The notes under the pieces are model-generated. The model was not told the origin of the DNA. It did no database searches and saw only the letters and a list, made by a program, of their open reading frames with translations. This document shows, piece by piece, positions 53,193-62,923 of a DNA stretch of 64,000 nucleotides; within the stretch, counting starts at the first letter, position 1, and every line of letters begins with the position of its first letter. The position numbers were made by a program, and so were the translations under genes. Location: the NCBI RefSeq assembly GCF_900105165.1, contig NZ_LT629740.1, forward strand, positions 3,410,001 through 3,474,000. The letters run 5' to 3'. This stretch comes from Mucilaginibacter mallensis (lineage in GTDB: Bacteria; Bacteroidota; Bacteroidia; Sphingobacteriales; Sphingobacteriaceae).

Positions 53193-55883
53193 TCATTCAG
53201 TTCTCAGGTTCTTAATGGGGTTAAGTATAGCCGTTTTTAGCGCCTGAAAACCCACCGTAACCAAAGCAATCAGGATAGATGCCGCGCCGGTTAGCAGAAA
53301 CACCCAATAACCTATACTGATATGTAACGGATAATTGCTGAGCCATTTGTTCATTAGCCACCAGGCTATGGGCGACGCGATAACGAACGCTATTGCCACC
53401 AACGCCAAAAAGTCTTTTGATAACAGGGTTGTGATGGCGGCTACAGATGCACCTAATACCTTGCGGATACCGATTTCCTTTATCCTGTTTTCGGCCATAA
53501 ACGTAGCCAAAGCAAACAAACCCATGCACGAAATAAAAATGGCTAGGCCCGCAAAAGCAGCCGCCATTGTACCGAAGTTTTCGTCGCCTTTTATACGGTC
53601 CTTATATATATTGTCCACAAATCTATAAGCAAATGGATAATCGGGATTGTATTTTCTGACTATGGCGCCAATCTTTGACAGGCTGGTGCTCACCGGCTGT
53701 GTGTTGCTTAACCTGAAGTTCATAGCACCATATTGTTTAGTGGTTCCGCGTATAATAATGGGTTTGGGTAACTCATAGGCCCAACCAGCAATATAGTCCC
53801 TTATTACACCAACAACATGTAAATTGATGTTGCCCTTCTTAATCAATTGGCCTACAGGATTTTTAAAACCTATTTTTTTCACTGCAGTTTCGGTAAGCAA
53901 TACGGCGGCAGTATCGCTTGGGTAACGATACACATCAATATCACGCCCTTCAAGCAGTGTAATGCCCGAGGTTTGCGTAAAGTCCTGGTCGGTAAAGTTT
54001 TCTTCAAATGTAATACTGACTGATGGGTTTTTGCCCTGCCAGCTGTAATCATCATTCGCTGTCCATATATCATCAACCGATGAGTTTGTGCGCGTTATAC
54101 CGGTAATGGCACCGCTTTCCAGTAATTCCTGCTTTATAACCGGGTAGTTTTTTTCTATATCACCCTTAATGTAAATATTGACCAGGTTGGTTGAATCATA
54201 ACCTTTGCTGCGGTGCAATCCAAAATCTATCTGCCGGTAAATTACCAGCGTACAAATAATAAAGGTGATGGCCAGCGTAAACTGCATCACAACCATAACT
54301 TTACGGGGCGCGAGTAACGACCCAGCAGAGGTCAAAATACCTTTCAACACTTTTACTGGCCGGTATGCCGAAAGATAGAATGCTGGGTAAATACCCGCAA
54401 AAATACCTGTAATAAATGCAAATGATATCACAGCCAGCCAAAACAAAGGGTTGCCATAAGGTACGGTAAGGTTATCCCCTACTAAATTGTCAAATGCAGG
54501 CAGACAAAGCTGCACTAGTCCGATGCACAGTACTGCTGCCGTAATTGCGGTGAGCACCGATTCACCAAGGAATTGTTTTATTAGTATTCCACGGCCTGCG
54601 CCAGCCACTTTACGTATACCCACCTCTTTAGCGCGTTTGGCACTACGGGCGGTACCTAGGTTCATATAATTGATACAAGCTATCAGCATCACCAGTGCAG
54701 CAATCAGCGCAAACCATTTCACCATTACCAATCTGCCGGGCAGGAATTTTCCGTTTTCATAATCAGAATATAGCCACCAATCTGCCATGGGCTGTACTAC
54801 GGCATTTGTACCCGGGTTCACATGCTGATTACTGAAAACGTTCCAGAAAAGCCCCTCAACGGTTTGGCGGCTTATTCCGTGCTTGAGCATGACGTATGTC
54901 TGTACTGTATTTGATCCCCAATCGTCCCTTGCCCAATGCACCTCTTTCATATAGCTTAACGGAACAAAATATTCAACAAAATTGAGCACGGTATTGGCAG
55001 GTAATGGTTTAAGCACCCCGGTCACGGTAAAATTGGCAATACTGTCTATCTTCACAATTTTCCCCATCGGGTCTTCATTGCCAAACAGTTTGTGCGCCAT
55101 TTGTTGGGTTAATACAATGGTATGTAAACCCGTTAATGCTGTCGCTGCATTGCCTTCTGAAAACTGGTAGCTAAAAAATTTAAAGAAATTAGGATCTGTT
55201 AACACCCCCCTGCCTTCAAAACGCTTGTCACCATGCTTTAAAACAAAGGAACCTACTCCCGAAAGGCGGTTAACTTCTTCCACCTGCGGATAATTGGCTT
55301 TTAATACCGGCGCAAGTATTGATGGTAGTCCACCGTCAACCCGTAGCTGCCCATTAACCTTTGTTTGGCTATAAACCTCGTAAATGCGGTCTTTATTTGT
55401 ATGGAACTGATCGTAACTCAATTCATTGGCCACCCAAAGAAATATAAGTATGGCAGTGGCCATGCCAATAGCCAGCCCGCTGATGTTGATAAAGGAAATG
55501 GCCCGGTTACGGCGGAGCTGCCGGATGGTTATTTTAAGCAGCTGACTGAATATCAGGCTTTCGTGTCTTACCCTGTCCGCAAAGCTGATCTTTGGAATTT
55601 TAGAGAGGACATTATCGTTAACAACCTGTACGCGCTGCCTGGTTTGAGTGGGTTGGCGCAGGTAAGCAAATTCATTATGGATGTTTTCGGCCCGGTTCAG
55701 TAAAGCCTGCTTTTGGCTGAATGTTACCTGCGGATCAGGGTCGTTGTATTCACCCAGGAATTCTTTGACCATGTTTAGCAGATCAGCGTGGCTACCTAAT
55801 AGATAGGCAAGCTCACTTGCTTCAGCTTCAGTCGCTTTACCCGAGATAAATAACTCAACCAGAAACCAAATGTGCTCTTCCAT
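53193..55883 (-). CDS. MacB/FtsX-type ABC transporter permease with N-terminal cytosolic extension
   Basis: Starting at M-E-E-H-I-W-F-L-V (12 codons inside the longest frame), the protein has 896 residues. Residues 1-110 are soluble and helical (F-I-S-G-K-A-T-E-A-E-A-S-E-L), then two MacB-like halves follow, each with a periplasmic core domain and FtsX transmembrane groups (N-Y-M-N-L-G-T-A-R-S-A-K-R-A-K-E-V-G-I-R-K-V; E-N-R-I-K-E-I-G-I-R-K-V-L-G-A). No ATPase gene is adjacent, so the partner must be encoded elsewhere. Such duplicated permeases in Bacteroidota are often linked to antimicrobial-peptide or lipoprotein handling; the role here is unknown. Confidence 0.88.
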   Translation of the reverse strand: MEEHIWFLVELFISGKATEAEASELAYLLGSHADLLNMVKEFLGEYNDPDPQVTFSQKQALLNRAENIHNEFAYLRQPTQTRQRVQVVNDNVLSKIPKISFADRVRHESLIFSQLLKITIRQLRRNRAISFINISGLAIGMATAILIFLWVANELSYDQFHTNKDRIYEVYSQTKVNGQLRVDGGLPSILAPVLKANYPQVEEVNRLSGVGSFVLKHGDKRFEGRGVLTDPNFFKFFSYQFSEGNAATALTGLHTIVLTQQMAHKLFGNEDPMGKIVKIDSIANFTVTGVLKPLPANTVLNFVEYFVPLSYMKEVHWARDDWGSNTVQTYVMLKHGISRQTVEGLFWNVFSNQHVNPGTNAVVQPMADWWLYSDYENGKFLPGRLVMVKWFALIAALVMLIACINYMNLGTARSAKRAKEVGIRKVAGAGRGILIKQFLGESVLTAITAAVLCIGLVQLCLPAFDNLVGDNLTVPYGNPLFWLAVISFAFITGIFAGIYPAFYLSAYRPVKVLKGILTSAGSLLAPRKVMVVMQFTLAITFIICTLVIYRQIDFGLHRSKGYDSTNLVNIYIKGDIEKNYPVIKQELLESGAITGITRTNSSVDDIWTANDDYSWQGKNPSVSITFEENFTDQDFTQTSGITLLEGRDIDVYRYPSDTAAVLLTETAVKKIGFKNPVGQLIKKGNINLHVVGVIRDYIAGWAYELPKPIIIRGTTKQYGAMNFRLSNTQPVSTSLSKIGAIVRKYNPDYPFAYRFVDNIYKDRIKGDENFGTMAAAFAGLAIFISCMGLFALATFMAENRIKEIGIRKVLGASVAAITTLLSKDFLALVAIAFVIASPIAWWLMNKWLSNYPLHISIGYWVFLLTGAASILIALVTVGFQALKTAILNPIKNLRTE

Positions 55884-56432
55884 GATGCAATTGTACGATG
55901 TCCGGGCAAATCGCCGCATAGATTATGCCATTGATGTATCAATTTGATATTAAGCAATTTATTTGTGTATTACCAACCAACAACGTGCGATATCGAACAC
56001 TTACTGTACGGTAAGGGACAGGTTAAAGAGCCGATTATAACTCATACGAATCCCGGCCCATGTCTTGTGAGCTTTGAACGCTACTGCTATATTATATATA
56101 AGTATATTCAGTTTGCAAACTGTAGCTATGCACAGCCACGAGCTACAAGCTTGCGGGAGCGGGAGTATATAGACAAAATACCTGTTAAAACTATTCAGCC
56201 TTACGGTCCAGTTACTACAGAATCTCTTCAATTTGCATTTATACTTTTAACCAAAGAAATATAATCATGTCAATAATGGCTATTATAGAACCCAACCGGA
56301 AGGATCTCAAATCAAAACGTCAACTCAAAAAAAATCAGCGCCACTCCGTTTTTGGCACTGGACGAATGCAATAGTGGCGGGGGATCGCCTCACACATGAT
56401 CAATGGAGGAAATATCAATAATAACTAAAGCT
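55884..56432. other. 549-base intergenic region with small palindromes
   Basis: It contains the perfect palindrome CAGTTTGCAAACTG (56109-56122), an overlapping 7-bp hairpin (56121-56127 TGTAGCT with 56141-56147 AGCTACA), and CTTGCGGGAGC (56150-56160), which is also part of the repeat at 57381. A 106-codon frame (55944-56264) lacks protein-like features and I do not annotate it. Confidence 0.4.
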
Positions 56433-57197
56433 ATGAAAAGATTTATACTCATTTTAATTTGCGTTGTACTACTGGCAACCGGTGTTAAAGCACAGGACAA
56501 TTACGAAATACAGGTTTATGGATCAGCAACTGTTGACTCCGGCCGGACGATGGTGGAACTACACAGCAACTATACCGCTAATGGATTTAAAACAGTTATG
56601 GATGGCCAGTTGCCCGACAATCATGAAGTGCATGAAACAGTTGAAATAACGCACGGTTGGACACCTTGGTTTGAAACTGGATTTTATTTCTTTAATTCGA
56701 TTGGAAGTGAAGGCCGTACCGCTTATGTCGGCTCGCATATCAGACCACGTTTTGCGGCCCCTTTAAGCTGGAACTGGCCGATAGGTGCAAGCATTTCAAC
56801 AGAATTCGGATTTCAGAAACAAGCCTTTTCCAATAATACCTGTACCCTGGAAATTAGGCCGATTGCAGATAAGAAATGGAATAAAATCTATATTTCGGTA
56901 AATCCAACACTGGATAAGAGCTTTGCGGGACCTGACGAAAACCGCGGCTTTATCTTTTCCCCTAATGTGAAGGGAAGTTATGATGTAACTAAAGTAGTTG
57001 CCCTTGGATTAGAATATTATGGCAGCACCGGCCCATTTTTTAACTATGATCCGTTCCAAAAGCAAATGCAACAGCTATTTGTTGCGACTGACCTGAATAC
57101 CAGTCCTGATTGGGAGTTTAACGGTGGCGTGGGTTATGGATTTACCAGTGGCACTGAAAAAGCTATTTTTAAGATAATTATAGGGCGAATATTTTAA
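56433..57197 (+). CDS. Outer-membrane beta-barrel-like protein of unknown function
   Basis: With the start at ATG 56433 the 254-residue protein has a clean signal peptide (M-K-R-F-I-L-I-L-I-C, cleavage near V-K-A-Q at about 20). The mature part alternates aromatic-rich amphipathic strands (W-T-P-W-F-E-T-G-F-Y-F-F-N, G-S-H-I-R-P-R-F, I-S-T-E-F-G-F-Q) and ends I-I-I-G-R-I-F, with the terminal aromatic expected of outer-membrane barrels. I do not recognise a named family. It stands alone, with repeat-bearing intergenic sequence on both sides. Confidence 0.7.
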   Translation: MKRFILILICVVLLATGVKAQDNYEIQVYGSATVDSGRTMVELHSNYTANGFKTVMDGQLPDNHEVHETVEITHGWTPWFETGFYFFNSIGSEGRTAYVGSHIRPRFAAPLSWNWPIGASISTEFGFQKQAFSNNTCTLEIRPIADKKWNKIYISVNPTLDKSFAGPDENRGFIFSPNVKGSYDVTKVVALGLEYYGSTGPFFNYDPFQKQMQQLFVATDLNTSPDWEFNGGVGYGFTSGTEKAIFKIIIGRIF

Positions 57198-57680
57198 GTT
57201 TAATCCATAAATTGGACATTCTGGGACATCTCACACAAGTACATGAACGTGAAGCACGGAATCACATGGTCTAACCTCCCGGAATATACATGCCTATCTG
57301 CTGATTTAACCATTTTTACTTGCTAGCCATTCGCTTTTATTCAGGTGAAGTTGTTATTCTTTTCTTTATCCCCTTGCTCCCGCAAGCGTCCCGCTTGTGG
57401 CCAACATGCAAGATGACCTCTTTTTGATGAATGTTTATTTGTTAAAACACAAAGTTTATCGCAATCGTATACTAAGCAAACAGGCCACAAGCGGGACGCC
57501 TGCGGGCGTATGAGTGGATAGCCCGCCCGCTTCTATCAGCGGGAACGCCCTTGTTTAAGTCGCCCTGCCTGTACAAATTTCGAACCTTTTGCTGTATGAT
57601 TTGAGAAAATTGGCAGCGCTTTTACTTATGAGTGCATAAATGCTAAAAAGATTCTTTTTGTGTTCCTTTCTCTAATAGAC
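57198..57680. other. 483-base intergenic region containing an inverted repeat
   Basis: No convincing gene is present. A 22-base sequence at 57381-57402 recurs in inverse orientation at 57483-57504 with one mismatch, the copies being separated by 80 bases; see the repeat entry. Confidence 0.5.
57381..57504. repeat. GC-rich 22-base inverted repeat pair (dispersed-repeat type)
   Basis: The right copy begins GGCCACAAGCGGGACGCCTG; the left copy is its reverse complement with one mismatch, next to CTCCCGCAAG. Both are far more GC-rich than the AT-rich surroundings. The adjoining CTTGCGGGAGC also appears at 56150-56160. The look is that of a REP-like mobile or dispersed element. Confidence 0.6.
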
Positions 57681-59261
57681 TTAAACTTGAAACACACATT
57701 TACCATCAACAAATGTGCGTTCAATTTTAATATGTGACAGCTCATTTGCTGCTGTTTTTAAAGGATCATGGCTTAATATGATCAAATCGGCCAATTGGCC
57801 GGGTTGTAACGCACCGTATTGGGTTGCATTACCTATAGCAGCCGCGTTAATGGTGTATGCCTTTAAGGCCTCAGCAACACTAATAGATTCCCGGGGAGCA
57901 ACAGCATATCCTTCATTATCCTTACGGGTAACGGCGGCCTGAGTACCCTTAAGTGGGTTGAGATCACTAACCACAGGTGCATCGGATGATAAAGCGGTTA
58001 ATATGCCATGTTTTAAGACCGATTTTACCGGGTAACATTGATCCAGGTATTCCTGATCCAGATATTGCCTGAAGTTTTTACCCAGCTCACTGATGAATAT
58101 GGTTTGCATGGATGTAGCCATGTTGTATTTAGCCATGGTTTCCAAATGCTTCTCTTCAGGCAAACCCAAGTGTTCTATGCGTTTTATGGTATTGGGGAAT
58201 ATTTCAGTTAATTGACGGTAACTGTCAACCACAAATTCAATAGCAGCATCACCAATGGCATGGGTAGCTAATCCCAGGCCTTTTTCCATAGCGGCTTTAC
58301 CCAGTTGCAGGTATTGTTCTTTTTGCAGGCGAAGTATCCCCTGCTCCTTAGTATTTTTATAATAACGTTTAAGGGCAGCTGTTTTACCGCTCAAACCGCC
58401 ATCGCTAAAAAATTTTACAGTATTTACATTAAACCAATCCGATGAATAATATTCGGGCAGCTCATAGGGCTTTTCACCGCCATCGGGCAATAAAATGGGG
58501 ATAGCATTTAATCGGAATCCTAATTCATCAGCCTCATGCATTTCATAATAAGCCTGTAATAATAAGGGATCAACAGCAGGGTCGGTAGCAGCGGTAATGC
58601 CGAGGCTGTATAATTCATTACGGGCCGCCTTAACCATTACCTTCAACTCACTTTTTGTATAAGCTGGTATATGCTTACTCACCAAACCTAATGCAGTCTC
58701 GGAGAAAACACCGTTAGGCTTTCTATCCGCTCCTATATACATCATACCGCCTGAGGGCACAGGTGTATTTGCCGTAATATTACTTGCCTCCAGCGCCCGG
58801 GTATTTGCTACCGCTATGTGCGCACAGGTACGGATTACGTAAACGGGTTTATTATTGACAACCTTATCCAGGTCATTTTTATCGGGCATGCGGCCATCCT
58901 TCCAACCTGCTTCATTAAAGCCACGGGCGGTTATCCAGGATACATCAGGATTTCGCCAATGATAATCGCGGATCATGCCTAGCATCTCATCCAAACTGCC
59001 CGCCGACCGTACATCTAACATAAAAGTTTTAAGGTTACCCACTTTCCAGATGTGGATATGAGAATCATTAAAACCCGGCATTACCGTTTTGCCACCGGCA
59101 TCAATTACGGTTGTACCTGCATGCACCAATGACTTTAGCTCATCCCATCTGCCAATAGCTTTAATGCTATTACCTTCAATGGCAATAGTATCGCCACTAT
59201 CCTGCTTAAATCCCTGGTGAAGGGAAAGCAGGTTTGCATTATGAATGATGAGATTTGCCAT
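57681..59261 (-). CDS. YtcJ-like metal-dependent amidohydrolase
   Basis: The 526-residue protein has the amidohydrolase-3 pattern: a beta-domain N-terminus, G-F-N-D-S-H68-I-H70-I for the metal site, T-H-A-I-G-D-A-A for a later metal histidine, and S-S-D-A-P-V with the catalytic aspartate. The C-terminal L-K-A-Y-T-I-N-A-A ... G-Q-L-A-D-L-I-I-L closes the barrel. No signal peptide is seen, so it is cytosolic. YtcJ-like enzymes hydrolyse amides or cyclic ureas of mostly unknown identity. It follows the aminotransferase by 5 bases and may release an amino acid for it (inference). Confidence 0.88.
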   Translation of the reverse strand: MANLIIHNANLLSLHQGFKQDSGDTIAIEGNSIKAIGRWDELKSLVHAGTTVIDAGGKTVMPGFNDSHIHIWKVGNLKTFMLDVRSAGSLDEMLGMIRDYHWRNPDVSWITARGFNEAGWKDGRMPDKNDLDKVVNNKPVYVIRTCAHIAVANTRALEASNITANTPVPSGGMMYIGADRKPNGVFSETALGLVSKHIPAYTKSELKVMVKAARNELYSLGITAATDPAVDPLLLQAYYEMHEADELGFRLNAIPILLPDGGEKPYELPEYYSSDWFNVNTVKFFSDGGLSGKTAALKRYYKNTKEQGILRLQKEQYLQLGKAAMEKGLGLATHAIGDAAIEFVVDSYRQLTEIFPNTIKRIEHLGLPEEKHLETMAKYNMATSMQTIFISELGKNFRQYLDQEYLDQCYPVKSVLKHGILTALSSDAPVVSDLNPLKGTQAAVTRKDNEGYAVAPRESISVAEALKAYTINAAAIGNATQYGALQPGQLADLIILSHDPLKTAANELSHIKIERTFVDGKCVFQV

Positions 59262-59266
59262 ATAAA

Positions 59267-60622
59267 TTAACTGATTGTTACTGCTCTTTTTTCCTGCGCG
59301 CGGGCAATGGCATCTTCCAAAACCTGTAAGCCTTCGGTTAATTGTTCATCTGTAATAACTATAGGCGGCAGCAAACGGATGCAATTACTGAATAAACCTG
59401 CACGGATCATTAATAGTCCGTGCGCTACGGCATCTTTAATTATTTCCAGCGTTGCTTCAGCATCGGGTTCTTTGCTATCGCGATCTTTTACAAATTCAAC
59501 CAGGCGCATGGCGCCTATACCGCGTACATCGCCAATTAATGGATATTTTTCCTTCCAGCTTTCAAGGGTTGTGCGGATGATCTCACCTACTTCATTCACC
59601 CTGTTCAAAAACGCATCGCTTTTTATAATTTTTATAGCTTCAATAGCTGCCACACATGCAACCGGACTACCGCCATAAGTACCGCCAACACCACCCAAAT
59701 GCGGAGCATCCAAAATTTCCGCCTTGCCGGTAATAGCACTGATCGGCATACCCGCACCAATGGATTTGGCACTTACTACAATATCAGGCACTACACCACT
59801 ATGCTCAACAGCGAAAAACTTACCGGTACGACCTGCTCCGCATTGAATTTCATCAACAATAAAAACAATTCCGTAACGATCGCATATTTCTCGTAGCTTA
59901 TATAGATAAGCGTCGGGCATCGGCAAAAAGCCACCCTCACCCTGTACTGGTTCAATAATAATGGCTGCCAACGATTCCGGATCGACCTGTGAAATAAACG
60001 CTTCTTCGAGCTTTTTAATACACCAGGCAACGTATTCATCCTCACTCATTCCTTCAATGCCCCGATAGGTGTTTGGCGCAGGTACACGGTAAATATCAGA
60101 CACATATGAGCCAAAGCCCTTTTTAAATAAGGTATACTTGCTGGTTAGGCTCAATGTTAGTAAGGTACGACCGTGATAAGCCGCCTCAAAACACAAAACG
60201 GCGTTGCGTTTGGTGTAATATTTGGCAACATTTATCGCGTTCTCTACAGCTTCGGAGCCAGAGTTTGCCAGCAATGTTTTCTTAGGAAAGTTGCCCGGCG
60301 TTATGCTGTTAAGCAGTTCGGCAAGGTCAAGATAGGGTTCCATTGTGGTAACCAGTGAGCAGGTATGGATATATTTATCCAGCTGGTCTTTTATAGCGTT
60401 TACCACCTGCAGGTTGCCGTGACCAACGTTGATCATACCTATACCACCCGCGAAATCGATCAGTTGATTGCCATCTACATCCCATACCAAAGCGCCCTCA
60501 GCACGTTCAACAACAATATCTGTTGATTTTGCCAAACCATTAGGTAATGCATTTTTTCTTCTCTCCAAAGCAGCCAGTCCTTTAGGGCCGGGTAATGCTG
60601 TTTTCAGTTTTATAAACGACAT
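59267..60622 (-). CDS. Class III aminotransferase, 4-aminobutyrate aminotransferase-like
   Basis: The 451-residue protein shows A-N-S-G-S-E-A-V-E-N-A (phosphate binding), I-I-I-E-P-V-Q-G-E-G-G near 221-231, D257-E258 in F-I-V-D-E-I-Q-C-G and PLP lysine K286 in V-S-A-K-S-I-G-A-G-M. Together with a semialdehyde dehydrogenase in the same direction this indicates omega-amino acid catabolism, GABA being the best-known case. Ornithine-type or other diamines remain possible. Its start is 194 bases from the GNAT gene across a repetitive spacer. Confidence 0.9.
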   Translation of the reverse strand: MSFIKLKTALPGPKGLAALERRKNALPNGLAKSTDIVVERAEGALVWDVDGNQLIDFAGGIGMINVGHGNLQVVNAIKDQLDKYIHTCSLVTTMEPYLDLAELLNSITPGNFPKKTLLANSGSEAVENAINVAKYYTKRNAVLCFEAAYHGRTLLTLSLTSKYTLFKKGFGSYVSDIYRVPAPNTYRGIEGMSEDEYVAWCIKKLEEAFISQVDPESLAAIIIEPVQGEGGFLPMPDAYLYKLREICDRYGIVFIVDEIQCGAGRTGKFFAVEHSGVVPDIVVSAKSIGAGMPISAITGKAEILDAPHLGGVGGTYGGSPVACVAAIEAIKIIKSDAFLNRVNEVGEIIRTTLESWKEKYPLIGDVRGIGAMRLVEFVKDRDSKEPDAEATLEIIKDAVAHGLLMIRAGLFSNCIRLLPPIVITDEQLTEGLQVLEDAIARAQEKRAVTIS

Positions 60623-60631
60623 ATGTTTTTT

Positions 60632-60809
60632 TAGTCCGGAAGTCGGAAAAGACCGAAAGTCCGGAAGTTTGTTATTTTTAGTCCGAAAGTCCGATAAGTC
60701 GGAAAGTCCGGAAGTTTATTTTTTTGTTATCTGATTATTGGGCTTTTATCTTTTTGACTTTCCGTCTTTCCGACTTGCGGACTTTCCTGACTTTCGGTCT
60801 TTCCGACTC
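60632..60809. repeat. Clustered CCGGAAGT-type direct and inverted repeats
   Basis: Two similar blocks (60632-60671 and 60679-60718) repeat AGTCCGGAAGT/AGTCCGAAAGT and GTCGGAAA. After about 35 T-rich bases the region 60755-60809 carries the reverse complements (ACTTTCGGTC, TTTCCGACT). The transcript could fold into a long imperfect hairpin between the GNAT and aminotransferase genes. Confidence 0.75.
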
Positions 60810-60816
60810 ACTCAAC

Positions 60817-61476
60817 TCAAATCTCCTTATCTATCTCAATTTTAATCAGCACACCGTAATTACCGCATACAGGGTCATTCAAGTGCTCAGGCATCAGGGC
60901 TATGGGTTCAAATCCGATTTTCATTTGTTTGGTGAGGGTTGGATCCTTACGCTTGCCTGCAATTAGTTCCTGATAATAGGTTTCACCACTTATCTCATTA
61001 CTTACCGCACCGTAGCCGCTCATCATGCCTACGGTTAACTGTCCTTTTAAGCCAAGCGCCCTCGCCATTTCGTGCCTGGCCCTGTACAGCAGCCGGGCCA
61101 AACCCTGACCGCGATAGGCAGGCAATATGCCCATATCCAGGCCATAAAGCCAATCGCCTGTAGGGTCATGATTAGTTAGCCATCCGCCTGCGATAGTTTC
61201 GGCAAACGTATGATGGTAGTTGGCAAAATCGAAGTTGGTGCGCATGGTGGTTGTCATGCCGATCACTTTATCCTTATCAGTTATCACAAACTGCCCCTCG
61301 GGGAATAGTTCAAGGTGCCTTAAATAATGCACCGCCCTGATATGCTCATCAGCCGATAAAGTTGGGAATACAATTCTTTGCAATTCTTCCAGTTGCCCGG
61401 CATGCTCGGGCCTGGTATTTTGTATCAACAAACCTGAGTTTTCAACAGTAGTATAAGTATTAATAATGGTTTGCAT
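60817..61476 (-). CDS. GNAT family N-acetyltransferase
   Basis: The 219-residue protein has the acetyl-CoA-binding motif G-I-L-P-A-Y-R-G-Q-G-L-A-R-L-L-Y (about 125-140) within a GNAT fold, with N-terminal and C-terminal extensions of about 20 and 60 residues. The acceptor is unknown. It is 11 bases downstream of the NhaC gene and within the omega-amino-acid cluster, so an amine or amino acid is a reasonable guess (inference). Its 3' side borders the repeat region. Confidence 0.85.
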   Translation of the reverse strand: MQTIINTYTTVENSGLLIQNTRPEHAGQLEELQRIVFPTLSADEHIRAVHYLRHLELFPEGQFVITDKDKVIGMTTTMRTNFDFANYHHTFAETIAGGWLTNHDPTGDWLYGLDMGILPAYRGQGLARLLYRARHEMARALGLKGQLTVGMMSGYGAVSNEISGETYYQELIAGKRKDPTLTKQMKIGFEPIALMPEHLNDPVCGNYGVLIKIEIDKEI

Positions 61477-61487
61477 TTCTTAATTTT

Positions 61488-62861
61488 TTAATGAATAACA
61501 TAGCCCAGCAAAACATAAACAAGTGCAGATATAGAAAAAGCTATCAACGCGTAAGGCAATTGTGATAAACCATGATCCAGGTTATTACATTCGGTACTTT
61601 GCGCCGTTAATACGGTAGCATCAGAGTATAAACAGGCATTAGCACCAAACACACCCGCGCTGATCACTGCGCCACAATTGAGCAATACGTTTGAACCGAA
61701 ATGCTGCGCCAGCGGTACAACTAGTGGTATGGCAATAGCATACAAACCCCATGATGAACCGGTAGTAACCGAGATTATGGAAAGCGATGCAAATATGATA
61801 ACCGGCAGAAACTCCTTATTGAGGTATGGCGATGCAGAATGCAGCACATATTGGGTTAAGCCCATTTTATCGTTCACATCCTTTAACACATAGCTCATCA
61901 TTAATATGGCTAAGGCATATATCATGCTGTTAAAACCGCCAAACAACGTTTCCGACAATTGCCTGAACGTGCCGACTTTGATAACCAGGTAATAAACAAA
62001 CGTAAAGGCCACAGCAACCATAACACCTTTTAAGGCATCAATATCAAAGAAAATAGTAGCTGCCAGCAATACGATAATAGGCAGTAAAAAGTAGATGATC
62101 TTTGATGATTTGGCCGGGTTCATGGCAGTGATATCCATAGTTGCGGTATCATTAAACTCGGATGCAGTAAGCTGACCAGTTTCCTGTGCGCGGATATCAG
62201 CCTGCTTCAATTTGCCGAACCATGGTAAAACGCCATAGATAAACAATGGAATAATTAGTACCGATACATATCCGTATGCCACATAGGGTATCATTTTCCA
62301 ATAGGTAGCCAAGCCCTGCCCTTTTGGGGCCACGTGCGATGTTTCGAGGATATTACCTATAAAGATAGTCCAGGTGGAGATTGGCACTACTACGCACCAT
62401 GGTGGTGCTGTGGTATTCACGATATAGGCCAGTTTTTCGCGGGGAATTTTAAAGGCGTCGGTTATTTTGCGCATGGATAGGCCAACGGTAAGTGCGCTCA
62501 GGTAATCATCCAAAAAGATAAACAGCCCCATCCCCCAGGCACCCATTAGCGCGCCTTTTTCGGTTTTTATTCTTTTCAGCGCCCATTCGCCGAATTTGAA
62601 AGTGCCACCACTGCGCACCATCAGCCCAATTAATGACCCGTACAACCCGCACACCAATATCACCCATACAGAATCACTGTTACCCATCACCTTTTCAAAG
62701 GAGTTAACAAAATTGGTAAAGAAGTTGGTATGCTCGTGATAACCAATAATAGCATAGCCTACCAAACAGCCGATCAATAAGGGTTCGAACGAGGTACGTT
62801 GTTTTATGGCGAGTATGATAACTACTGCCGGGGGTATTAATGCTATTGCGCCGTAAGCCAT
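61488..62861 (-). CDS. NhaC family Na+/H+ antiporter-like transporter
   Basis: The 457-residue membrane protein has about 11-12 hydrophobic segments and NhaC-family features: F-L-D-D-Y-L-S-A-L-T-V-G near 112-123 (the acidic pair in the ion path), W-C-V-V-V-P-I-S-T-W and G-S-S-W-G-L-Y-A-I. NhaC proteins exchange sodium for protons, and some relatives carry amino acids or organic acids. Lying between a semialdehyde dehydrogenase and an acetyltransferase, it may import the amino acid that the cluster degrades (inference). Confidence 0.9.
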   Translation of the reverse strand: MAYGAIALIPPAVVIILAIKQRTSFEPLLIGCLVGYAIIGYHEHTNFFTNFVNSFEKVMGNSDSVWVILVCGLYGSLIGLMVRSGGTFKFGEWALKRIKTEKGALMGAWGMGLFIFLDDYLSALTVGLSMRKITDAFKIPREKLAYIVNTTAPPWCVVVPISTWTIFIGNILETSHVAPKGQGLATYWKMIPYVAYGYVSVLIIPLFIYGVLPWFGKLKQADIRAQETGQLTASEFNDTATMDITAMNPAKSSKIIYFLLPIIVLLAATIFFDIDALKGVMVAVAFTFVYYLVIKVGTFRQLSETLFGGFNSMIYALAILMMSYVLKDVNDKMGLTQYVLHSASPYLNKEFLPVIIFASLSIISVTTGSSWGLYAIAIPLVVPLAQHFGSNVLLNCGAVISAGVFGANACLYSDATVLTAQSTECNNLDHGLSQLPYALIAFSISALVYVLLGYVIH

Positions 62862-62923
62862 TTTGGGGAATGAGTGATTTAGTGGGTGAGTGAATTAGTG
62901 AATTTCATTACTTATGTTATCTA

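Noticed and set aside
55944..56264. 106-codon plus-strand frame upstream of the outer-membrane protein gene
   Set aside because: No signal, domain or protein-like composition; it runs through the palindromes and the repeat fragment at 56150, and no ribosome-binding site is evident.
60632..60809. Clustered short repeats considered as a CRISPR array
   Set aside because: Units are of unequal length, have no unique spacers of constant size, and part of the cluster is inverted.
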